The notes under the pieces: generated by a model | Told to the model about the DNA's origin: nothing | The model's database searches: none | Seen by the model: the letters and a program-made list of their open reading frames with translations, nothing else | Translations under genes and position numbers: made by a program | Shown: positions 1 through 6,023 of the stretch, piece after piece | Layout of the letters: every line of letters begins with the position of its first letter | How positions within the stretch are numbered: position 1 is the stretch's first letter | From: Prevotellaceae bacterium | GTDB lineage: Bacteria; Bacteroidota; Bacteroidia; Bacteroidales; UBA932 | NCBI GenBank assembly: GCA_031289995.1 | Contig: JAITOI010000177.1 | Span: 1-6,595 of the forward strand | Direction of reading: 5' to 3' | Length of the DNA stretch: 6,595 bases

Positions 1-6
1 TTCTTC

Positions 7-139
7 AACAAAACAACCTCAAAATCGATGTGCGATTATGCGATTATGCGATATGCGACAATACCCTTATTGAGAATGTAAATGAGGTAATGAGGTTAAA
101 AACCTGGGGTGCCTTCCCTGCTACTGAGGTTGTTTTGTT
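7..139. repeat. 15-bp perfect inverted repeat, 133 bp end to end
   Basis: AACAAAACAACCTCA at 7-21 is the exact reverse complement of TGAGGTTGTTTTGTT at 125-139. The 103 bp between them contain an octamer array and two tandem copies of AATGAGGT. The size and terminal symmetry resemble a miniature inverted-repeat element, but no target-site duplication is visible and only six bases lie to the left of the left arm. It could instead be a fold-back structure in a transcript or decayed repeat sequence. The repeat itself is certain; the mobile-element reading is a guess. Confidence 0.6.
31..59. repeat. Short TGCGATTA tandem array
   Basis: Two perfect TGCGATTA units (31-38, 39-46) are followed by a shortened TGCGATA (47-53) and a partial TGCGAC (54-59). 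The array sits inside the 15-bp inverted repeat. Read on the plus strand it contains no stop codon; read on the minus strand the units carry TAA. No function is evident. Confidence 0.7.
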
Positions 140-240
140 AGAAAAATGAGGTTGAAATGAGGTTCCGTGCCACTCTCTAACCCATTGTAAAACCTTAGTT
201 TTCTAAGGATACCTTAGTAGCCAACAATGCGTGTGTGGTC

Positions 241-311
241 TTGCGCACGGTGTAGGGACGCGATTAATCGCGTCCCTACACATTCGGGGCAGGCCTTTCA
301 CCCGTGCGCAA
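241..311. repeat. Perfect 30-bp palindrome nested beside an outer inverted repeat
   Basis: Bases 251-280 form a perfect palindrome whose half-site is TGTAGGGACGCGATT, with no unpaired centre. Directly abutting its left side is TTGCGCACGG (241-250), which pairs exactly with CCGTGCGCAA at 302-311, leaving 21 bp (281-301) between the palindrome and the right outer arm. As single-stranded DNA or RNA this gives a 15-bp GC-rich stem on top of a 10-bp stem. From memory, GTAGGGACGCGAT-type palindromes recur between genes in several bacterial phyla as REP-like repeats; I could not check this. No T-run follows on either strand, so it is not a standard terminator, although it may still impede polymerase or protect an mRNA 3' end. 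Confidence 0.8.
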
Positions 312-330
312 TGCAGGACGATTGGAATAG

Positions 331-444
331 CACCTCAAAAAAAGATTTAGCAAGCTCGATGTGGTGTTTGGTTGCGTCAATAAAATTTTTAAGCGGATAA
401 AAAAACGAAGGCCTCTCCAAAGCAGGGTAACCACCTCAAAAAAA
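331..444. repeat. 13-bp direct repeat CACCTC plus seven A
   Basis: CACCTCAAAAAAA occurs at 331-343 and again at 432-444, 101 bp apart. The second copy is 23 bp beyond the stop of the minus-strand barrel gene, where on that gene's sense strand it reads seven T followed by GAGGTG. The T-run is not preceded by a clear GC-rich stem, so terminator function is not supported. The core ACCTCA is the same hexamer that recurs through the left part of this region. Confidence 0.65.
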
Positions 445-467
445 TTTCAGCCACCGCCATCAGCCCG

Positions 468-1757
468 CTAAAAAATGTAGTTCAACCCCACATACATCCC
501 CGTGTTGCCGTCGCGGTGGTCTAAGGCTTTGCCAAAGTCGGCGGAGATGATGAAGTTTTGGTTCATCACCACCTGCAAGCCAATGCCGACGCACACGTGC
601 GGCGTTTCGGTCTCGCCGCTTACCAGCGTGGGAGCCGAGGCTGGCATTCGGTTTTGCATGTCGAGCAGGGCGCGCTCGCGGTAGGGCTGCACCACCATTC
701 CCGCGTCCACAAAGGGGTTGGTGGCAAGGTACCAGTTTTGCTTGAAGAGGTTGAAGTGCGCAAAGCGCCAGCGCAGCTCAATGTTGGCAAGCGCTATGCC
801 GTCGCCCACGATGCGGTTGCGCACCACGCCGCGCATGGTGCTGTTGCTGCCAAGGCCTTCGGACAAAGTTTTGCGCAGCATCAGCACGTAAAAATTTTGC
901 TGCAAGTACCACGGCACATCGCCCCACAGCGTCCCCTGGTAGCCCACGCGGTAGGCCAGCGACAGCGTTTGCGGCAGCAGCGTGAAGTACTGCCGGTGCA
1001 TGAGCGAAAGCTTGACGTGGCTTTGTCCGCGCCCCTCCACGTCGGGCGAAACGAGCAGCAGCAGCTCGGTGCAGAGGCCGCGCATGGGGTTGGCCTCCAC
1101 GTCGCGCGTGTCGTACACGAGGCCGCCCTTGAGGTAGATGTGGTTTCCGCCTCGCGCCTCGCTGGGCCTGATGCCGCCGTAGGCCACCATGTACTCGTAG
1201 GCCGTAGTGTCGGGCTGCAGCTTGAGCTTGCTCTTGTTGATGGCGTCGATTTTGCAGGCGTACACATCCACGCCCGCCATCCAGCTCAAACCCTTGCCCA
1301 GCTTGCCTTGCAGGCTGCTGATGAGGCGAAACATGTTGCGGCTGTAGCTGTAAAATCCGTCGCCGTAGCGGTCGAGGTAGTCCGCATCGTACACCGATTG
1401 GTAGCCGTTAAAGCCGTGCAGCTTCATCATGTTGTCGGTGAGGTAGGCCAGGTCAACCGTAGTGCGCAGGCCGCTTAGCAGGTACTTCGAGTCGTAGTAG
1501 CTGCGAAAAACGGTGGTGCCTTTGGTGTACTGCGACACCTCGGCGTATATCGAGTGGCGGTACTGCGGATACGTGCTGCCGTCGCCGTAGTAGAAGAGGT
1601 TGACCAGGCCGCCGTACTGAAATCCGAGGTTGTTGTCGAACGACACGGCGGGCAGCACGCCAAAATTCCAGCCTGTTTTTACGCTGTCGCGATGCTCCGC
1701 TGCACGCAGCGCAAGGCTCGACAGGAGTACGATGGAGAGGCAAAGAGGAGTCCTCAT
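468..1757 (-). CDS. Exported Omp85 (BamA/TamA)-family outer-membrane beta-barrel, no POTRA domains
   Basis: The 429-residue product begins with a signal peptide (MRTPLCLSIVLLSSLALRAA, cleavage probably after residue 20) and then goes almost straight into amphipathic beta-strand sequence. Family hallmarks are a YDTRD box (215-219) followed by NPMRG (223-227), and an MRG motif (308-310) at the place of the conserved RG[FY] motif in the lumenal loop of Omp85 barrels. The chain ends in a strand closing with Phe, as a BamA-recognised barrel should. The usual N-terminal POTRA repeats are missing, so it is a barrel-only member of the bacterial surface antigen (D15) type often seen in Bacteroidota. 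A longer reading from 1814 would add 19 residues ahead of the signal peptide and would start upstream of the apparent promoter, so I chose 1757. Its substrate is unknown. It is divergent from the permease gene at 1890. Confidence 0.82.
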   Translation of the reverse strand: MRTPLCLSIVLLSSLALRAAEHRDSVKTGWNFGVLPAVSFDNNLGFQYGGLVNLFYYGDGSTYPQYRHSIYAEVSQYTKGTTVFRSYYDSKYLLSGLRTTVDLAYLTDNMMKLHGFNGYQSVYDADYLDRYGDGFYSYSRNMFRLISSLQGKLGKGLSWMAGVDVYACKIDAINKSKLKLQPDTTAYEYMVAYGGIRPSEARGGNHIYLKGGLVYDTRDVEANPMRGLCTELLLLVSPDVEGRGQSHVKLSLMHRQYFTLLPQTLSLAYRVGYQGTLWGDVPWYLQQNFYVLMLRKTLSEGLGSNSTMRGVVRNRIVGDGIALANIELRWRFAHFNLFKQNWYLATNPFVDAGMVVQPYRERALLDMQNRMPASAPTLVSGETETPHVCVGIGLQVVMNQNFIISADFGKALDHRDGNTGMYVGLNYIF

Positions 1758-1777
1758 GTGGGTAAAATTTTTGGCGA

Positions 1778-1785
1778 CAAAGGTA
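1778..1785 (-). promoter_or_regulatory. Probable -7 box of the barrel gene (TACCTTTG)
   Basis: On the minus strand, 1785 to 1778 reads TACCTTTG, a perfect match to the Bacteroidota TAnnTTTG element. Transcription would start near 1774, leaving a leader of about 17 nt before the ATG at 1757. No good TTG -33 element is present at the normal spacing, which lowers confidence. The site supports the 1757 start over the 1814 start. Confidence 0.5.
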
Positions 1786-1817
1786 CGAAAGAGTTTTGTT
1801 TTTTGCGCACGCAAGTG

Positions 1818-1848
1818 CTGCCCAATACAAAAAAAACCGCTATCTTTG
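1818..1848 (+). promoter_or_regulatory. Promoter of the permease gene
   Basis: TATCTTTG at 1841-1848 matches the Bacteroidota -7 consensus. The best -33 candidate is an imperfect CTG at 1818-1820, 20 bp upstream. The spacer carries an A-tract (1829-1836). A start near 1855 leaves about 35 nt before the GTG at 1890. It is back to back with the minus-strand -7 box at 1778-1785. Confidence 0.6.
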
Positions 1849-1889
1849 CGCCCAAATTTTATGCTACATTTTTCATTTTTATTTTCAGC

Positions 1890-3137
1890 GTGAGTACCGA
1901 ATTTTTCATAGCCCGCCGCCTAATTTTTAGCGGCAACGAGGAGGCCCGTCTCCTGCGCCCCATCATGCGCATTTCGGTGGCCAGCGTGGCCATCAGCCTC
2001 GCGGTGATGCTGGTGGCAATGGCCGTGCTCACGGGCTTTAAGCAGCAAATCACGCACAAGGTAACCGGATTTTTGGCCCACGTGCAAATCACAAATTTCG
2101 AAGGCAACAACACCTACGAAACCAGCAACCCCATCAGCAGCCGCCTCGCGCTGGTGCCGCAGGTGGCCGCACTGCCCGAGGTGGAGCACGTGCAAACGTT
2201 TGCCCTCAAGCCCGGCATCATCAGCGCGAGCAGCGACATTCAGGGCGTGGTGCTGAAGGGCATTGACGCGAATTTCGATTGGTCATTTTTTGCCCAAAAC
2301 ATGGTGAGCGGCGCAGCCTTTACCGTGTCCGACAGCGGCCGCACCAACGACGTGGCCCTCTCGCAAGCGCTCGCAAACCTACTGCAGCTGCGGCTTGGCG
2401 ACAGCTTCGACATGCTGTTTGTGCAGGAGCCGCCGCGGATGCGCCGCTTCCACATCGCGGCCATGTTCGACACCAAGTTTACCGAGTTCGACAAGCGCTT
2501 CGTGCTGTGCGATATTGGGCACGTGCAGCGGCTCAACGGCTGGCGCAACGACCATGTGAGCGGCCTCGAAATTTACGTCAAAAACTTCGACCACGTCGAC
2601 GATGCGTTTGCCCGCATCGAAGAGCTGGCGGGCTACAAGCTGCAGCCCGACGGCACGCGGCTCTACGTGGAGAGCGTCAAAACCAGCTACGCGCAAATCT
2701 TCGACTGGCTTGCGCTGCAAGACCTCAACGCCTGGATAATTTTGGCGCTGATGCTGGTGGTGGCGGGCTTCAACATGGTGTCGAGCTTGCTCATCATGCT
2801 GCTGCAGCGCTCGCAGCTCATAGGCGTGCTCAAAGCCCTGGGGATGGGCAACGGCAGCCTGCAAAAAATTTTCATCTACCAGTCGGCGTTCGTTGCCCTG
2901 CGCGGCCTGCTGCTGGGCAACCTGCTGGGGCTTGGCCTCTGCTTTGCGCAGCTGCAGTGGGGCTTCATCCCGCTCAACCCCGACACGTACTACCTCACGC
3001 AAGTGCCCATCGACCTGCGCCTGTGGCACGTGCTGGCGCTCAACGTAGGCGCCATGACCGCCATTGTGGCAATGCTCGCTTTACCGTCAATGCTGGTAGC
3101 CCGCATTATGCCAAGCAAAACGCTAAGATTTTCATAG
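1890..3137 (+). CDS. LolC/LolE-like FtsX-family ABC transporter permease
   Basis: The 415-residue inner-membrane protein has the layout of lipoprotein-releasing permeases: a short cytoplasmic N-terminus (FFIARRLIFSGN), TM1 at about 26-50, a long periplasmic domain (about 51-280), then TM2 (281-305), TM3 (329-354) and TM4 (378-405). The cytoplasmic stretch QRSQLIGVLKALGMG (306-320) after TM2 corresponds to the coupling helix that contacts the ATPase in this superfamily. The residues around TM1 (VLTGFKQQI...HVQITNF) match the form common in Bacteroidota. The start is GTG at 1890, chosen because the promoter lies only 42 bp upstream and the family begins here; the frame is open further upstream but that part is non-family and antisense to the barrel gene. 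No LolD-type ATPase is next to it. Lipoprotein export is likely from the family; a MacB-like or other role is possible. Confidence 0.85.
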   Translation: MSTEFFIARRLIFSGNEEARLLRPIMRISVASVAISLAVMLVAMAVLTGFKQQITHKVTGFLAHVQITNFEGNNTYETSNPISSRLALVPQVAALPEVEHVQTFALKPGIISASSDIQGVVLKGIDANFDWSFFAQNMVSGAAFTVSDSGRTNDVALSQALANLLQLRLGDSFDMLFVQEPPRMRRFHIAAMFDTKFTEFDKRFVLCDIGHVQRLNGWRNDHVSGLEIYVKNFDHVDDAFARIEELAGYKLQPDGTRLYVESVKTSYAQIFDWLALQDLNAWIILALMLVVAGFNMVSSLLIMLLQRSQLIGVLKALGMGNGSLQKIFIYQSAFVALRGLLLGNLLGLGLCFAQLQWGFIPLNPDTYYLTQVPIDLRLWHVLALNVGAMTAIVAMLALPSMLVARIMPSKTLRFS

Positions 3138-3198
3138 CCTTACGGCCTTTACAGTCTATTATTTTAAGCTAAAATCGGAACCATGGCGGCATTTTCTG

Positions 3199-3228
3199 TT
3201 GGATTACAAAAAAAAAGGCGTACCTTTG
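3199..3228 (+). promoter_or_regulatory. Promoter of the DUF177-rpmF-plsX-fabH operon
   Basis: TTG at 3199-3201, a 19-bp spacer and TACCTTTG at 3221-3228 fit the Bacteroidota primary-sigma consensus very well. The spacer contains nine consecutive A (3208-3216). Transcription should begin near 3235, about 25 nt before the TTG start at 3261. The 61 bp between the permease stop and this site hold only a weak AT-rich hairpin (ATTTTA/TAAAAT, 3161-3175), so readthrough from the permease cannot be excluded. Confidence 0.75.
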
Positions 3229-3260
3229 CACGTTTTATTTAGAACACTTTTGAGAAGAAA

Positions 3261-3767
3261 TTGGGGCACAGCTATACCATAGCCTACGCAAGTTTGCCGC
3301 TGGGCAAGCACGAGTTTGACTTCAGGGTTGACCGTAATTTTTTCGCCCGATTTGAAGGCTCGGAGCTGAGCGAGGGCGAGGCCGAAGTGCACGTGGAGGC
3401 CGACAAGTTGAACGACTTTATGCGCCTTCAGGTGAGCATCGACGGGGAAATTCAGGTGGTGTGCGATAGGTGCTTGGACGAGTTTTTTATCCCCGTCGAA
3501 TTTGACGGCGAGGCGATAGTAAACTTCGACAGCAGCCGGGCAGAAGCGGGCGAGGACGAGGATTTTTTGAGCGAGGAGGAGGAGGTGTTTAACATGCGCG
3601 CAGGCGACACGGAGCTTGACTTTGCGCAGTACATCTACGAGAGCATTTGCCTCAGCCTGCCGCTGCAACGCCTGCACCCCGACGACGAAAACGGCCACAG
3701 CACCTGCAACAAAGCTATGCTGGCTAAGCTGCGCGAGTACTCGCTTGGAGTAGTGAGTAGTGAATAG
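3261..3767 (+). CDS. DUF177 (YceD-family) protein, L32-associated
   Basis: The 168-residue acidic, soluble protein matches the DUF177/YceD family by its central CDRCLDEF (CxxC at 68-71), an acidic stretch (about 95-109), and a C-terminal HP...CNKAM (139-153). The family is almost always encoded next to rpmF, as here, and in plants and bacteria has been tied to 23S rRNA or ribosome maturation; the exact role in Bacteroidota is not settled. No ATG is available: an in-frame TAG at 3240 closes the frame and TTG at 3261 is the only good start, preceded by purine-rich GAGAAGAAA and about 25 nt from the predicted transcription start. The last residues, VSSE, and the TAG stop lie within a heptamer tandem array, so the natural C-terminus probably ended nearer KLREY. 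Gap to rpmF is 62 nt. Confidence 0.85.
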   Translation: MGHSYTIAYASLPLGKHEFDFRVDRNFFARFEGSELSEGEAEVHVEADKLNDFMRLQVSIDGEIQVVCDRCLDEFFIPVEFDGEAIVNFDSSRAEAGEDEDFLSEEEEVFNMRAGDTELDFAQYIYESICLSLPLQRLHPDDENGHSTCNKAMLAKLREYSLGVVSSE

Positions 3768-3785
3768 TGAATAGTGAATAGTGAA
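3751..3785 (+). repeat. TAGTGAA heptamer array across the DUF177 stop codon
   Basis: Five 7-bp units run without interruption: TAGTGAG (3751-3757) and four perfect TAGTGAA units (3758-3785). The stop codon of the upstream gene is the TAG of the third unit (3765-3767). Because seven is not a multiple of three, the array places stops in every sense frame, while the antisense strand (TTCACTA repeated) has none. Adding or losing units beyond the third would not change the protein. Replication slippage is the likely origin. Confidence 0.9.
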
Positions 3786-3829
3786 TCTGAAATTTGAGAC
3801 ATTAAAAATTTAAAAATAAAAAAAAAGTT

Positions 3830-4015
3830 ATGGCACATCCTAAATCAAAAATTTCGAAGCAGCGCCGCAACAAGCGCAGAACCCACTACGTGGCGGTAGC
3901 CCCCACGTTGAGCACATGCTCCAACTGCGGCACCGCCGTACTCTTTCACCGCGTATGCCCCGAATGTGGCTACTACCGCGGTCGTCTGGCAATCGAAAAG
4001 CAAGCTACGGCCTAA
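3830..4015 (+). CDS. rpmF: 50S ribosomal protein L32 (bL32)
   Basis: The 61-residue basic protein is full length for bL32 and begins MAHPKSKISKQRRNKRRTHY, the classic rRNA-binding N-terminus. APTLSTCSNCG and VCPECGYYRG give the zinc ribbon, with Cys at 30, 33, 43 and 46 all present, so this is the zinc-binding (C+) form. The C-terminal GRLAIEK is typical of Bacteroidota. Its leader is very A-rich and has no Shine-Dalgarno sequence, as expected for this phylum. It lies between the DUF177 gene and plsX and is probably co-transcribed with both. Confidence 0.97.
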   Translation: MAHPKSKISKQRRNKRRTHYVAVAPTLSTCSNCGTAVLFHRVCPECGYYRGRLAIEKQATA

Positions 4016-4084
4016 TCGTTGCGAAGCTAAATCAAGCAGAGCAATGCGTGTAGGCAACGTTCAAGTATCAACTCAACTTGCAAA

Positions 4085-5041
4085 ATGCGTATGAAAATCG
4101 GTGTAGATGTAATGGGCGGCGACTACGCTCCCCAACTCGTTGTAGAAGGCGTGATGCGGGCGCACGGTAAGCTGTCGGAAGGCAGCCGAATGGTGCTCTT
4201 TGGCGACAAAGCCAAAACGCTGGAGGTGCTGGCGCAGCATGGCTTCGACGCCTCCAAGGTGGACGTGGTGCACACCACGCAGACCATAGCCATGGGCGAG
4301 CATCCTGCCAAAGCCTTTCAGCAAAAGCTCGACTCGAGCATCGTGGCGGGCTTTCAGGCATTGGCCAAAAAAGAAGTTGACGGCTTTGCCAGCGCAGGCA
4401 GCACCGGCGCCATGCTGGTGGGCGCGGTTACCGTCATCAAGCCCATTGAAGGGCTGACGCGACCCTGCATACCCACCTTCGTGCCCCAGCTCAACGGCAG
4501 GCTGGCGCTGCTGGTAGACGCAGGCCTCAACGCCGACTGCAAGCCCGAAATGCTGGCGCAGTTTGGGATGCTCGGCTCCATCTACGCCAAGAGCGTGCTG
4601 CACGTGGACAACCCGCGCGTAGCCCTGCTCAGCAACGGCGAGGAGAGCGAAAAGGGCAACAAAATTACGCTCGAAGCGCACCAGCTGATGAAGCAGTCGA
4701 GCTCCATCAACTTTGTGGGCAACATCGAGGGCCACAAAATTTTTGCCGGCACCATTGCCGACGTGGTGGTGTGCGACGGCTTTGTGGGCAACATTGTCCT
4801 CAAGCAGGCCGAGGCCATCTACGCCATTGCCCAGCACGAAAAAATCAACTCGCCCTACTTCGACCGGTTCAACTACGAGCTCTACGGCGGTACGCCCGTG
4901 CTCGGCATCAACTCAACCGTCATCATCGGGCACGGGCACTCCAACGCAGAGGCCATCAAAACGATGATTCTGCTCACCGAAAGCGTCATCGAGGCGCAGC
5001 TGGCAGAAAAAGTGAAATCAGCACTTAACACCAATGTCTAA
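4085..5041 (+). CDS. plsX: Phosphate acyltransferase PlsX
   Basis: PlsX converts long-chain acyl-ACP and phosphate into acyl-phosphate, the donor used by PlsY to acylate glycerol-3-phosphate; it is a peripheral membrane enzyme that couples fatty acid synthesis to phospholipid synthesis. The 318-residue product is full length. Visible motifs are VDVMGGDYAP (7-16), SAGSTGAML (103-111), LLSNGEESEKGN (181-192), GNIEG (212-216), DVVVCDGFVGN (226-236) and GTPVLGINSTVIIGHGHSN (269-287). ATG at 4085 gives MRMKIG; ATG at 4091 gives the more usual MKIG and is equally possible. The 69-nt gap after rpmF contains no clear promoter. The 3' end overlaps fabH by 8 bp, which suggests translational coupling of the two lipid genes. 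Confidence 0.96.
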   Translation: MRMKIGVDVMGGDYAPQLVVEGVMRAHGKLSEGSRMVLFGDKAKTLEVLAQHGFDASKVDVVHTTQTIAMGEHPAKAFQQKLDSSIVAGFQALAKKEVDGFASAGSTGAMLVGAVTVIKPIEGLTRPCIPTFVPQLNGRLALLVDAGLNADCKPEMLAQFGMLGSIYAKSVLHVDNPRVALLSNGEESEKGNKITLEAHQLMKQSSSINFVGNIEGHKIFAGTIADVVVCDGFVGNIVLKQAEAIYAIAQHEKINSPYFDRFNYELYGGTPVLGINSTVIIGHGHSNAEAIKTMILLTESVIEAQLAEKVKSALNTNV

Positions 5042-6023
5042 GATTACAGCATCCATCACAGGGATTGGCGGGTACGTGCCCGACTACGTTTTGACCAACG
5101 ATGAGCTATGCCGCATGGTGGACACCACCGACGAGTGGATTTTGGAGCACACCGGTATTCGCGAGCGGCATATCCTCAAGGGTGAAGGCAATGGCATGTC
5201 GGAGCTTGCCGAGCGAGCCATACGGCAGCTGTTTGAGCGAACAGGCGTGTCGCCCGACGAGATTGACCTCGTCATTTGCCCCACCGTAACCGGCGACAAA
5301 ATCTTTCCCTCCACCGCCTGCATTGTGTGCGACAAGCTGGGCATCCGCAACGCCATGGCCTTCGACATGGCCGCCGGCTGCTCCGGTTTTTTGTACGGCG
5401 TGAACGTTGCCCGCAACTTTGTGGAAAACGGCAGCTGCAAGAAAGCCATCGTGTGCGCGGGCGAAAAAATGTCGGCGCTGGTGGACTACACCGACCGCAA
5501 AACCTGCCCGCTGTTTGGCGACGGCTCGGCGGCGGTGCTCATCGAGCCGAACTACGAGGGCTACGGCTTTCGCGACATCGAGCTGCACGCCGACGGCATC
5601 GGACGGCAGTACCTCTACCAAAAGTCTGGCGGCTCGTGCTACCCGCCCTCCGAGGAAACGGTGCGCAACCGCGAGCACTTCATCTTTCAGGACGGCACTA
5701 ACGTTTATAAGCACGCCGTAACGAACATGACAGCCGTTGCCCAGTCGGTGATGCAGCGCAACAAGCTCACCATGGACGACGTGACTTACTTCATCGCACA
5801 TCAGGCCAACCTGCGCATCATCGAGTCGGTGCGCGACCGCCTCAAGGTGGACGCGAGCAAGGCGCTGGTCAACATCGACCGCTTTGGTAACACCTCCGCC
5901 GCCTCCGTGCCGCTGGTGCTGTGGGACTTTGAGAAGCGTTTTAAGAAGGGGGACAATATTATTATTGCGACCTTTGGGGCGGGGTTTACTTGGGGGTCGG
6001 CGTACTTGAAATGGGGGTATTGA
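5034..6023 (+). CDS. fabH: Beta-ketoacyl-ACP synthase III (FabH)
   Basis: FabH condenses an acyl-CoA primer with malonyl-ACP to begin type II fatty acid synthesis in the cytoplasm. At 329 residues it is full length, and the catalytic triad is intact: Cys116 in DMAAGCSGF, His256 in AHQANLRI and Asn286 in FGNTSAAS. Other family signatures are TDEWILEHTGIRER (32-45), GDGSAAVLIEP (162-172) and the C-terminal FGAGFTWGS (314-322). The ATG at 5034 lies within the last codons of plsX (8-bp overlap). Whether the primer is acetyl-CoA or a branched acyl-CoA cannot be told from these motifs. Codon use changes sharply in the last 30 codons, where all five Gly codons are GGG and Ile is ATT, while upstream Gly is mostly GGC. 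The stop TGA is also the first three bases of an octamer array. Confidence 0.97.
   Translation: MSKITASITGIGGYVPDYVLTNDELCRMVDTTDEWILEHTGIRERHILKGEGNGMSELAERAIRQLFERTGVSPDEIDLVICPTVTGDKIFPSTACIVCDKLGIRNAMAFDMAAGCSGFLYGVNVARNFVENGSCKKAIVCAGEKMSALVDYTDRKTCPLFGDGSAAVLIEPNYEGYGFRDIELHADGIGRQYLYQKSGGSCYPPSEETVRNREHFIFQDGTNVYKHAVTNMTAVAQSVMQRNKLTMDDVTYFIAHQANLRIIESVRDRLKVDASKALVNIDRFGNTSAASVPLVLWDFEKRFKKGDNIIIATFGAGFTWGSAYLKWGY
5948..6017 (+). other. Run of G-tracts at the 3' end of fabH (possible non-canonical G-quadruplex)
   Basis: Five G-tracts lie on the sense strand within 70 bp: 5948-5952 (5 G), 5976-5979 (4), 5981-5984 (4), 5992-5996 (5) and 6013-6017 (5). The last four are separated by 1, 7 and 16 bases, so the pattern fits a quadruplex only if one long loop is allowed. 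They arise from the local choice of GGG for glycine plus TGG codons. Folding and function are unproven. Confidence 0.4.

Larger units (their letters stand above)
1..467. other. Repeat-rich non-coding region
   Basis: No convincing coding region is visible on either strand. It lies downstream of the minus-strand barrel gene that ends at 468. It holds, from left to right, a 15-bp inverted repeat (7-21 and 125-139), a short octamer array (31-59), a duplicated AATGAGGT (81-96) with further TGAGGT copies, a small hairpin CCTTAG-TTTT-CTAAGG (193-208) followed by a second ACCTTAGT (192-199 and 211-218), a nested palindrome (241-311) and a 13-bp direct repeat (331-343 and 432-444). None of the hairpins is followed by a T-run on either strand, so I do not call an intrinsic terminator. 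Whatever gene lies to the left of base 1 cannot be seen. Confidence 0.75.

Noticed and set aside
251..280. The 30-bp palindrome as an intrinsic terminator
   Set aside because: Neither strand has a T-run after the stem, and it lies about 190 bp beyond the end of the nearest gene.
558..1478. A 306-codon open frame on the plus strand
   Set aside because: It is antisense to the barrel gene, is rich in His, Val and Ala with no domain logic, and has no promoter or family resemblance; the minus-strand frame has a signal peptide and Omp85 motifs.
2279..3172. A 297-codon plus-strand frame and a 216-codon minus-strand frame (2379-3029) inside the permease
   Set aside because: Both are low-complexity Arg/Ala/His-type translations produced by GC-rich codons of the permease gene read out of frame.
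4017..4080. A possible structured leader or riboswitch before plsX (CGTTGC/GCAACG, CAAGT/ACTTG)
   Set aside because: The stems are only 5-6 bp with loops of 9 and 31 nt and match no riboswitch class I know.
4073..4837. A 254-codon minus-strand frame over plsX
   Set aside because: It is the antisense shadow of an unmistakable plsX and has no recognisable motifs.
5106..5801. A 231-codon minus-strand frame over fabH
   Set aside because: Antisense to an intact fabH with its catalytic triad; composition is typical of a shadow frame.
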